Assembly: GCA_946498265.1 (NCBI GenBank)
Contig: CAMMNR010000131.1
Location: forward strand, 1-5,475
Source: an uncultured Clostridium sp.
Lineage (GTDB): Bacteria > Bacillota > Clostridia > TANB77 > CAG-508
DNA length: 5,475 bases
Direction: 5' to 3'
Both the position numbers and the translations under genes were made by a program. This document shows, piece by piece, positions 1 through 5,475 of the stretch (position 1 is the stretch's first letter; every line of letters begins with the position of its first letter). A model generated the notes under the pieces. The model did not search any database. It saw only the letters and a program-made list of their open reading frames with translations, and was not told where the DNA came from.

Positions 1-138
1 TGTAAAAGAGTATTATTCTTAAAAGATGGTAAAATTTTCAATGAGATAGTTCGTGGTAATAAATCAAGAAAAGATTTCTTTGATGAAATAATTGATGTCT
101 TAACACTCCTTGGAGGAGATGTAGGAAATGTTAAGTAA
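1..138 (+). CDS. ABC transporter ATP-binding protein, BceA/SalX-like (C-terminal end only)
   Basis: Frame 1 is open from the window edge to TAA at 136-138 and gives 45 residues beginning CKRVLFLKDGKIFNEI. The pattern 'RVLFLKDGKI' is the strand-turn-strand found just after the H-loop of BceA/SalX/MacB-type ATPases. The tail 'FFDEIIDVLTLLGGD' resembles the usual C-terminus of ATPases paired with BceB-like permeases. The Walker A, Walker B, signature and H-loop motifs all lie upstream of the window, so catalytic integrity cannot be judged. The protein would be cytoplasmic, hydrolysing ATP to drive the permease encoded next. Its last 11 bases overlap the permease start, a sign of one operon and coupled translation. 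The assignment rests on a short tail plus context: the family is fairly sure, the exact subfamily less so. Confidence 0.82.
   Translation, partial: CKRVLFLKDGKIFNEIVRGNKSRKDFFDEIIDVLTLLGGDVGNVK
106..118 (+). promoter_or_regulatory. Ribosome binding site of permease 1, inside a small possible hairpin
   Basis: GGAGGAG at 112-118 lies 9 bases before the ATG at 128 and inside the coding end of the ATPase gene. CTCC at 106-109 can pair with GGAG at 115-118 across a 5-base loop, which would hide part of the Shine-Dalgarno site until a ribosome translating the ATPase opens it. The ribosome site is clear. The hairpin is only 4 bp, so the regulatory reading is an inference. Confidence 0.7.
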
Positions 139-2101
139 ATTAGCATTTCGTAATGTTAAACGAAGTGCAAAAGATTATGTAATTTATTTAATTACAGTAA
201 CATTAGCTTTTTCTTTTATTTTTGCATTTAACTTAATGGGAAATTCTAAAGAAATATTGAATTTATGTGATGTAATGAATAATTTTGCATCAGTAATGTA
301 TTTTGTTAATGCATTTATTATAGTTGTTGTATGCTTTTTAATTAATTATACAGTTAAATTTATGTTTAGCAAAAGAAGTAAAGAATTTGGAACATATATG
401 CTTTTAGGAATTAAAAAGAAAAAAATTTCAAAGATGTTTACTTTTGAAAATATTATTTTAGGTTTCTTTTCTTTATTAATTTCAATTCCCATCGGTTATA
501 TTTTTAGTCTTTTTATGTCATTCATAGTTACAAGAATGTTTGAATTGGATTCTATTGTTAAGATTACCTTTAATTTAAATTCTGTTTTATTATTGTTGCT
601 TTATTTTGTTTTAATATATTTATTTGTTTTATTTTTAGCAAGACACAGAATAAAAAAAGTAAAAATATATGATTTGTTATATTTAGAAAAGCAAAATGAA
701 GAGAAAAGATTTAAAAAGAATAAAGTTAGAAATGTAGCATTTATTGTTTCTTTAATTGTTGGTGTTGTTGCAATGTTCCTTTTTGATGGACAGTTTAAAG
801 GGATGGGTACAGAGCCATCTTTCGGAATAATTTTCTTATCTGTAATTTTGATTATTATAAGTATTTATGGTGTTGCTATTACACTATCTGATTTTATTTT
901 GAAAATAGTTTTAAAAAATAAAAAAATTAAATATAGTAAAGATAATTTATTTATAGCAAGGACATTTTCTTCTAAAGTAAAAACAATGAGTTTTACTTTA
1001 GGAACGTTGACAGTATTAATTACATTTACTTTAATAGCCTTAAATTTATCTAGCTTATTTAAAGGAATGTTTGACTATCAATTAGAGTTAGCATCTCCTT
1101 ATGATATTAGTATCAAAGAGATTGATAAAAACAATATTACCGAATATATAAATTTTATTCAAAAAGATTATGACATCGAAGATAGTTTTAGCTATCATGG
1201 ATATAAAGAAACGAATCGATATATAAGTAATTCCTTAGGAGAATATAGTGGCTGGAGAGATTATGACCAAGTAATTAAGCTAAGTGATTATAATAAATTA
1301 TTAGAATTAAGAGGCGATAAGAAAGTTCGTTTAGCTGATGATGAATATTTGATTAATGCAGTAAAAGAGTTAGGAGATAAAATTGCAAATGAAGATTCTA
1401 TCAAAACACTTACTTTACCAAATGGCGTTAAGCTAAAGCAAAAGGAAGTTCTTACTACTGGTTATACTTATTCTTGGGGCGTTGGATATGGCTTTATAAT
1501 CGTAGTGCCTGATAATGCTATTACGGGTTTAGAAGAGGGTGCTACAAATCTTATTGTTAATACAAAGGAAAAAACAACAGAAACTTTTGGAAAGAAATTG
1601 ACAGCTTTTATAAGTCCAGATATTTGTAATGAAACTGAAGATGGATATACTATGTGTTATTCTTCGGGTAATTTAACTGTAAGAGGTCAAGAAGAGGCTA
1701 CTAATAATGGATTTATAACAATAATATCTTTTGTTTGCTTTTACATAGCATTTATCTTTATCGCAGTAGTTGGAACAATCCTAGCTATTCAATCACTAAG
1801 TGATTCTACAAAATATCAATATCGTTATAGAGTTTTAAGTAAACTTGGAGTACGTGATGAGGCATTAAATAAAACAATATTTAAACAACTATTTGTATTC
1901 TTTGTTTTCCCAGTTTTTTATCCACTTATAATTAGTTTTGTTGCATTAACGTCTTTAAACAAAATTTTTAATGTTGTTTTAGCAACAGATACAGTTTATT
2001 TAGTATATTATTTCATTAATATAATTGTCTTTGTATTAATTTATATAATATATTTCTTAGCAACTTATTTTGGCTTCAAAAGAAATATCGAAAGAAATTA
2101 A
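128..2101 (+). CDS. BceB-like ABC transporter permease (FtsX-like family), permease 1
   Basis: This is an integral membrane subunit of a peptide-detoxification ABC transporter. Its 657 residues match the usual BceB length of about 650. Hydrophobicity suggests ten membrane helices near residues 17-37, 55-75, 107-135, 151-172, 203-219, 232-260, 288-309, 526-556, 585-610 and 623-648. A large extracellular domain lies between helices 7 and 8 (about 310-525), the Bce hallmark. Likely ATPase-contacting coupling segments are 'KRSKEFGTYMLLGIKKKK' (82-99) and 'YRYRVLSKLGV' (565-575). The second FtsX half is introduced by 'KDNLFIARTFSSK' (271-283). The extracellular domain contains 'IKLSDYNKLLEL' (383-394), a motif also present in permease 2, and only two cysteines, C500 and C510. 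The start is fixed by GGAGGAG at 112-118 and by the MLSKLAFRNVKRS opening, shared with permease 2. Expression is probably coupled to the ATPase. The family is secure; the substrate, probably a lantibiotic, bacitracin or similar, cannot be read from the sequence. Confidence 0.93.
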   Translation: MLSKLAFRNVKRSAKDYVIYLITVTLAFSFIFAFNLMGNSKEILNLCDVMNNFASVMYFVNAFIIVVVCFLINYTVKFMFSKRSKEFGTYMLLGIKKKKISKMFTFENIILGFFSLLISIPIGYIFSLFMSFIVTRMFELDSIVKITFNLNSVLLLLLYFVLIYLFVLFLARHRIKKVKIYDLLYLEKQNEEKRFKKNKVRNVAFIVSLIVGVVAMFLFDGQFKGMGTEPSFGIIFLSVILIIISIYGVAITLSDFILKIVLKNKKIKYSKDNLFIARTFSSKVKTMSFTLGTLTVLITFTLIALNLSSLFKGMFDYQLELASPYDISIKEIDKNNITEYINFIQKDYDIEDSFSYHGYKETNRYISNSLGEYSGWRDYDQVIKLSDYNKLLELRGDKKVRLADDEYLINAVKELGDKIANEDSIKTLTLPNGVKLKQKEVLTTGYTYSWGVGYGFIIVVPDNAITGLEEGATNLIVNTKEKTTETFGKKLTAFISPDICNETEDGYTMCYSSGNLTVRGQEEATNNGFITIISFVCFYIAFIFIAVVGTILAIQSLSDSTKYQYRYRVLSKLGVRDEALNKTIFKQLFVFFVFPVFYPLIISFVALTSLNKIFNVVLATDTVYLVYYFINIIVFVLIYIIYFLATYFGFKRNIERN

Positions 2102-2106
2102 GGAGG
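2099..2106 (+). promoter_or_regulatory. Consensus ribosome binding site of permease 2, overlapping the stop of permease 1
   Basis: TAAGGAGG at 2099-2106 is an uninterrupted match to the complement of the 16S rRNA 3' end, and its TAA is also the stop codon of permease 1. It sits 7 bases before the ATG at 2114. A terminating ribosome would stop on the site, so the two permeases are probably made together in comparable amounts. Confidence 0.85.
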
Positions 2107-2113
2107 CGAGAGA

Positions 2114-4090
2114 ATGTTAAACAAATTAGCAATTAGAAATGTAAAACGTAGTAGTCGTGATTACATTATTTACCTAATTACCATAACAATAGCATTTTCA
2201 CTTATGTTTGCTATGAATTTGGTGTCATGGTCAGATGCTGTTGTAGATCTTTATGACAATATGAATGATACATTTAAAAATGTAGTTATATTTATAAATG
2301 TAATAGTTGTTTTTGTTATATGCTTTTTAATTAATTATACAACGAAGTTCATGTTTGAAAAGCGAAGTAAAGAGTTTGGAACATATATGCTTTTAGGAAT
2401 AAAAAAGAAAAAAATTTCAAGATTATTCCTTTTAGAAAATATATTATTTGGTTTTATTGCTCTTATACTTTCTATTCCGATAGGGTTTGTATTTAGTCAA
2501 TTTATATCCTTATTTATTGTAAAAGTTATGGAATTACCACAAGCAATTTTTATTGAATTTAATTTTATGTCTGTTATACTATTATTACTTTACTTTTTCC
2601 TTATTTATTTGTTTGTATTATTCTTGGCTCATAGAAGAATTAAAAAGATAAATATTTACAATTTACTATATTTGGAAAAACAAAATGAAGAAAAAGTTAT
2701 TAAGAAAAAAAAGAATCGTAATTTATTATTTGTTATTAGTGTGTTAATTGGAATTGGCTCTTATATTTTCTTGCATTCTACTTTAACTAATGATGTTATG
2801 ATGGATACCTCATTTTTAACCTATATGATGGTTGGTATTCTATTATTTATTATAAGTATTTATGGTGTAATGTTTAGTCTATCTGATTTCATACTTTCTA
2901 TTGTTTTGAAAAGTAAAAAAATCAAGTATAGTAAAGATAATTTATTTGTAGCTAGAACATTCTCATCCAAAGCAAGAACAATGGGAATGACATTTGGGAC
3001 ACTTGGTGTTTTGATTATGTTCACTTTATTGTTTTTAAATTTTTCTAGTTTAAATAAAGCATCTTATGATTATATAAATGAAACGACTTCACCTTTTGAT
3101 GTATCAGCGTTCTTTGAAACAGAAGAACCTCTTTCAAAAGTTTATGATGTTGTAGATGAGAATTACACAATTGTAGATAGTGTTAGATATAATGTGTATT
3201 TGAATACTAATTCAAATATTGAGAAACTTTTACCAGCATATTCTTATACTAGTGAACCTTATGATAAAATTATCAGATTAAGTGATTATAATCATTTATT
3301 AAAGATAAAAGGGAAAAATCAAGTAACTTTGAATAATGATGAATATATCCTCGTTTATGATAAGTCAGATTCATTTCTAGCAGAAGATAGTTCAATTAAA
3401 ACGATTACATTATCAAATGGAATAACACTTAATCAAAAAAGTACAACAACAGAACTTGAATTTGCAGGACTTACAAATGCAGGGTATGCAGTTGTTGTAC
3501 CAGATGATGCGATAAATGGATTGGGAATTTACCAATATTTTATGGCTATTGATACAAAAGAAGATACATCAGCTGAATTAGAGAAAAAACTTGTAGAAGC
3601 ACTTAGATCTGATTTATGTGAAGTAGATGAAGAAGATCATGAGTTTTGTTCAACTTATCGTATTAATATAAGGGGAACTACTTTAGAAGAATCAAATGTA
3701 ATGTCTGCTATTGTAACAGCAATTTGTGTTTATATGTCCTTTATCTTTTCAGCAATTGTTGGAACAATCCTAGCTATTCAAACATTAAGTGATTCTACAA
3801 AATATAATTATCGTTATACAGTATTAAAACGACTTGGAGTAAAAGATGGAAAACTTTATAAGACTATTAGAAAGCAATTATATGTTTTGTTTGGAGTACC
3901 AGCAATTTATCCAATTATAATTAGTTTTGTTATAGTATATCTATTAAATAGAGTATATAAATCAATATTGCCCAGTCCAACATTTTATTTAAGTTGTTTT
4001 GGTGTAAGTATCTTGATATTTATAATGATATATATAATTTACTTTATTGCAACTTATTTTGGATTTAAAAGAAACATTGATAAGAGTTAG
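2114..4090 (+). CDS. BceB-like ABC transporter permease (FtsX-like family), permease 2, paralogue of permease 1
   Basis: A second full-length permease of 658 residues, collinear with permease 1 from MLNKLAIRNVKRS to the C-terminal 'IIYFIATYFGFKRNID'. Predicted membrane helices lie near residues 17-37, 56-76, 107-135, 152-172, 203-220, 234-262, 293-311, 534-557, 590-612 and 625-648, with an extracellular domain at about 312-530. The coupling segment 'KRSKEFGTYMLLGIKKKK' (83-100) is identical to that of permease 1. The second coupling region 'YRYTVLKRLGVKD' (567-579) is close. The extracellular domain has diverged strongly but keeps 'IRLSDYNHLLKI' (387-398), 'YAVVVPDDAINGL' (458-470) and one cysteine pair, C502 and C512. 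The intact frame and all family landmarks argue against decay. It may form an alternative complex with the same ATPase, pair with permease 1, or act mainly in signalling to the kinase; these are inferences. The transcript probably ends at the terminator that begins within its last codons. Confidence 0.93.
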   Translation: MLNKLAIRNVKRSSRDYIIYLITITIAFSLMFAMNLVSWSDAVVDLYDNMNDTFKNVVIFINVIVVFVICFLINYTTKFMFEKRSKEFGTYMLLGIKKKKISRLFLLENILFGFIALILSIPIGFVFSQFISLFIVKVMELPQAIFIEFNFMSVILLLLYFFLIYLFVLFLAHRRIKKINIYNLLYLEKQNEEKVIKKKKNRNLLFVISVLIGIGSYIFLHSTLTNDVMMDTSFLTYMMVGILLFIISIYGVMFSLSDFILSIVLKSKKIKYSKDNLFVARTFSSKARTMGMTFGTLGVLIMFTLLFLNFSSLNKASYDYINETTSPFDVSAFFETEEPLSKVYDVVDENYTIVDSVRYNVYLNTNSNIEKLLPAYSYTSEPYDKIIRLSDYNHLLKIKGKNQVTLNNDEYILVYDKSDSFLAEDSSIKTITLSNGITLNQKSTTTELEFAGLTNAGYAVVVPDDAINGLGIYQYFMAIDTKEDTSAELEKKLVEALRSDLCEVDEEDHEFCSTYRINIRGTTLEESNVMSAIVTAICVYMSFIFSAIVGTILAIQTLSDSTKYNYRYTVLKRLGVKDGKLYKTIRKQLYVLFGVPAIYPIIISFVIVYLLNRVYKSILPSPTFYLSCFGVSILIFIMIYIIYFIATYFGFKRNIDKS

Positions 4091-4115
4091 AGGGTAATGT
4101 AATCTAACTCTTTTT
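4082..4115 (+). terminator. Rho-independent terminator after permease 2
   Basis: AAGAGTTAGA (4082-4091) pairs perfectly with TCTAACTCTT (4103-4112) to give a 10-bp stem around an 11-base loop, followed by a T run (4111-4115, the first two T's belonging to the stem). The 5' arm contains the TAG stop codon of permease 2 (4088-4090). The stem is moderately AT-rich and the T run is short, so some read-through into the regulator gene is plausible. It separates the transporter operon from the two-component genes. Confidence 0.8.
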
Positions 4116-4119
4116 ATAG

Positions 4120-4125
4120 TATAAT
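4120..4125 (+). promoter_or_regulatory. Probable sigma-A-type -10 element for the regulator-kinase operon
   Basis: TATAAT at 4120-4125 is an exact -10 consensus. No good -35 hexamer sits 16-18 bases upstream: 4097-4102 is ATGTAA, inside the terminator loop. There is no TG extension either. Transcription would begin near 4131-4134, leaving a leader of roughly 15-18 bases before the ATG at 4149. The location right after a terminator and before a new gene pair supports a real promoter, but in DNA this AT-rich a chance TATAAT is possible. Confidence 0.55.
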
Positions 4126-4139
4126 ATTAATAGAAATGT

Positions 4140-4145
4140 GGTGAT
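4140..4145 (+). promoter_or_regulatory. Ribosome binding site of the response regulator
   Basis: GGTGAT at 4140-4145 matches the downstream half of the extended Shine-Dalgarno consensus AGGAGGTGAT, and lies 3 bases before the ATG at 4149. In this register the spacing is normal because the core GGAGG position would fall further upstream. Two other ATGs nearby (4136 and 4144) are out of frame with the regulator, which supports 4149 as the start. Confidence 0.6.
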
Positions 4146-4148
4146 GTT

Positions 4149-4808
4149 ATGAATATTGTAATTGTAGAAGATGATCCGATTATAAGAGAAAAACTATCTA
4201 TACTTTTGCAAGATGCTGGTTATAAAACTACATTGATAGAAAATTTTAAAAATGTCGTAGATAATTTGTTAGAAATAGATGCTAATTTGATTTTACTAGA
4301 TATTAATTTACCTTATATGAATGGATATGATATATGTAAGAAAATAAAAGAAAAATCAAATATACCAATTATCTTTGTTACAAGTCGTGATACAACAGAA
4401 GATGAAATTAAGAGTATTAGAGTAGGTGGAGTTGATTTTATAACAAAGCCATATAATAAAATTGTTCTACTCGAGAAAATCAAAAGAGCATTAAAATTAA
4501 ATAATCCTATTAATTTTAGAGAACTAACTAAAAACGATTATACTTTGGACTTGCATTTATCCATCTTGAAATATCAAGATAAAGAAATAGAATTAACACG
4601 TAACGAGTTTCGTATTCTTTATTATTTCTTCACTAATTCAGGAAGACTTATTACTAAAGATGAATTATTAGAAAAACTTTGGAATGATAAGTATTATTTA
4701 GATGATAATATTTTATCAGTAAATATTAATCGTTTAAGAAATAAAGCAAAAGAGATAGGAATTACTGACTTTTTAACAAATATAAGAGGAAAGGGATATA
4801 AACTATGA
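4149..4808 (+). CDS. OmpR/PhoB-family response regulator (BceR-like)
   Basis: A 219-residue cytoplasmic transcription factor, the phospho-acceptor partner of the downstream kinase. The receiver domain spans about 1-115: acidic pocket D8/D9 in 'VEDDP', phospho-acceptor D51 in 'LILLDINLPYMNGYD', switch T78 in 'FVTSR', aromatic switch F97, and K100 in 'FITKPY'. The winged-helix DNA-binding domain spans about 126-219, with 'ELTRNEFRILYYF' (148-160), a likely recognition helix 'SVNINRLRNKAKEIG' (190-204) and the wing 'NIRGKGYKL' at the C-terminus. All residues needed for phosphorylation are present and the length is normal for the family. The 4-base overlap with the kinase start (ATGA) shows a co-translated pair. 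Next to a BceB-type transporter and a BceS-type kinase, it most likely activates the transporter operon from a promoter outside this window. That target is inferred from context; the family is certain. Confidence 0.95.
   Translation: MNIVIVEDDPIIREKLSILLQDAGYKTTLIENFKNVVDNLLEIDANLILLDINLPYMNGYDICKKIKEKSNIPIIFVTSRDTTEDEIKSIRVGGVDFITKPYNKIVLLEKIKRALKLNNPINFRELTKNDYTLDLHLSILKYQDKEIELTRNEFRILYYFFTNSGRLITKDELLEKLWNDKYYLDDNILSVNINRLRNKAKEIGITDFLTNIRGKGYKL
4791..4795 (+). promoter_or_regulatory. Ribosome binding site of the histidine kinase, within the regulator gene
   Basis: AAGGG at 4791-4795 lies 9 bases before the kinase ATG at 4805. A purine-rich AGAGG (4785-4789) sits just upstream, but is too far away to be the main site. 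The match is weaker than at the permease genes, so the kinase probably depends on coupling through the ATGA overlap and is made at a lower level than the regulator. Confidence 0.5.
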
Positions 4809-5475
4809 AATTGTCGAGTTATTTAGAGAATAAAATATTTTATATTCTATTTCAAATATCAACCATCATTGTATTATCAGTTTTATTAGGTTTTGCTGAA
4901 ATACCATTATTTTATATTGCTTTAATTGATATTATTTTATTAGTTCTACTAATTAGTTATTTATTTTGTGATTATCATTTCCAAAAGAAAAAATATTTGC
5001 AAATTACTGATTTAGTTGATGCTTTAGATGAAAAGTATTTTATATCAGAGATAATTCCTAAAAGTAGTAATGTAGAAAATAAGGCATATATCTATGCTTT
5101 AAAACAAGCAACAAAATCAATGAATGATAAGATAAGTAAATTGGAACAAGAAAATTTAGATTATCGAGAATATATAGAAAGTTTTGCTCATGAAATTAAA
5201 ACACCAATTTCGGCATTATCTTTATCATTTGATAATAGTAAAGATAAAATATCAAAAAAAGAATTAAATAAAATTGATATGTATGTAGATCAGATTTTAT
5301 ATTATGCACGAAGTGAGAATCCAGAAAAAGATTATTTTATAAAAGAACTAAACTTATCTGATGTTATTCATAAAGTTTTATTAAAATATAGGGTATATAT
5401 ACTGGATGAAAAAATATCAGTACAAGTGAATCATTTAGAAAAGAAAATATATAGTGATGAGAAATGGTTAATATT
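4805..5475 (+). CDS. Intramembrane-sensing histidine kinase, BceS-like (C-terminus cut off by window edge)
   Basis: The frame opens with ATG at 4805, overlapping the regulator's TGA as ATGA, and stays open for 223 codons to the window end. The encoded protein begins MKLSSYLENK. Two hydrophobic helices lie at about 11-31 and 35-54, joined by only a few residues (around E32-I33-P34), so there is essentially no extracellular sensor domain, the hallmark of intramembrane-sensing kinases working with BceAB transporters. A charged helical linker (about 95-122) leads into the H-box 'YIESFAHEIKTPIS' (123-136), with H129 the expected autophosphorylation site. The rest of the dimerisation domain runs to about 172 ('DQILYYARSENPEKD'). 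The ATPase domain starts near 183. The frame is cut at 'SDEKWLI', just before where the N-box should appear, so ATP-binding motifs cannot be checked. It probably reads transporter activity through membrane contact and phosphorylates the upstream regulator. Confidence 0.92.
   Translation, partial: MKLSSYLENKIFYILFQISTIIVLSVLLGFAEIPLFYIALIDIILLVLLISYLFCDYHFQKKKYLQITDLVDALDEKYFISEIIPKSSNVENKAYIYALKQATKSMNDKISKLEQENLDYREYIESFAHEIKTPISALSLSFDNSKDKISKKELNKIDMYVDQILYYARSENPEKDYFIKELNLSDVIHKVLLKYRVYILDEKISVQVNHLEKKIYSDEKWLI

Noticed and set aside
413..431. A-rich tract with a run of seven A's in permease 1 (and the same at 2402-2420 in permease 2), a possible slippage or phase-variation site.
   Set aside because: Both frames are intact and the tract encodes a conserved Lys-rich coupling segment. 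Runs of A are expected for Lys codons in DNA this AT-rich, and nothing downstream suggests a useful alternative frame.
128..4090. MacB- or LolCE-type lipoprotein or macrolide exporter as an alternative identity for the permeases.
   Set aside because: Those FtsX-family proteins have four membrane helices and a length near 400 or 650 residues with a different topology. Ten helices with one large domain between helices 7 and 8, plus a BceS-like kinase next door, fit the BceB group better.
4136..4146. Alternative ATG starts at 4136 and 4144 ahead of the response regulator.
   Set aside because: Both are out of frame with the regulator. The start at 4149 gives the standard receiver-domain N-terminus and has a matching ribosome site.
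4081..4148. Possible small gene or regulatory RNA in the only intergenic gap.
   Set aside because: Only 58 bases separate the genes, and these are accounted for by the terminator, the -10 element and the ribosome site.
1..5475. CRISPR array, insertion sequence, tRNA or rRNA gene, or minus-strand gene.
   Set aside because: No spaced repeats, terminal inverted repeats, transposase motifs or structured RNA signatures were seen. The + strand is almost fully coding with coherent operon spacing. The repeated stretches between the two permease genes are paralogous coding sequence, not mobile repeats.

Overview
The window reads as one contiguous antimicrobial-peptide sensing and detoxification locus of the BceAB/BceRS type, with every gene on the + strand. 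The DNA is very AT-rich (by eye well under one third G+C), codons favour A/T endings, Shine-Dalgarno sites are strong, and standard stops are used (TAA, TAG and TGA all end genes here, and TGG encodes Trp). That fits a low-GC Bacillota (Bacilli, Erysipelotrichia or Clostridia). I cannot place it to genus.

Layout. Positions 1-138 are the last 45 codons of an ABC-transporter ATPase. Its end overlaps the start of a 657-residue BceB/FtsX-like permease (128-2101). A second, paralogous 658-residue permease (2114-4090) follows after only 12 bases. A 58-base gap then holds a rho-independent terminator that overlaps the second permease's stop codon, followed at once by a TATAAT -10 element. Next come an OmpR-family response regulator (4149-4808) and, overlapping it by ATGA, a BceS-like intramembrane histidine kinase (4805 to the window edge). 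The kinase is cut just before its N-box. There is no gene-free stretch longer than 58 bases and nothing convincing on the minus strand.

How it likely works (inference from the Bce family). The ATPase powers one or both permeases, which recognise a cell-envelope-targeting peptide, or its lipid-bound complex, through their large extracellular domains. The kinase has almost no extracellular part, so it probably reads the transporter's activity through the membrane. It would phosphorylate the response regulator at Asp51, and the regulator would induce the transporter operon from a promoter upstream of this window. The terminator and separate promoter suggest that the regulator-kinase pair is transcribed independently of the inducible transporter.

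The main departure from the textbook BceAB design is the pair of full-length, diverged BceB-type permeases behind what looks like one ATPase gene. They are nearly identical in the cytoplasmic coupling segments and strongly diverged in the extracellular sensor domain, yet both domains keep a single C-x9-C cysteine pair. I see no wholly unknown system. The dual-permease arrangement is the part worth a second look.
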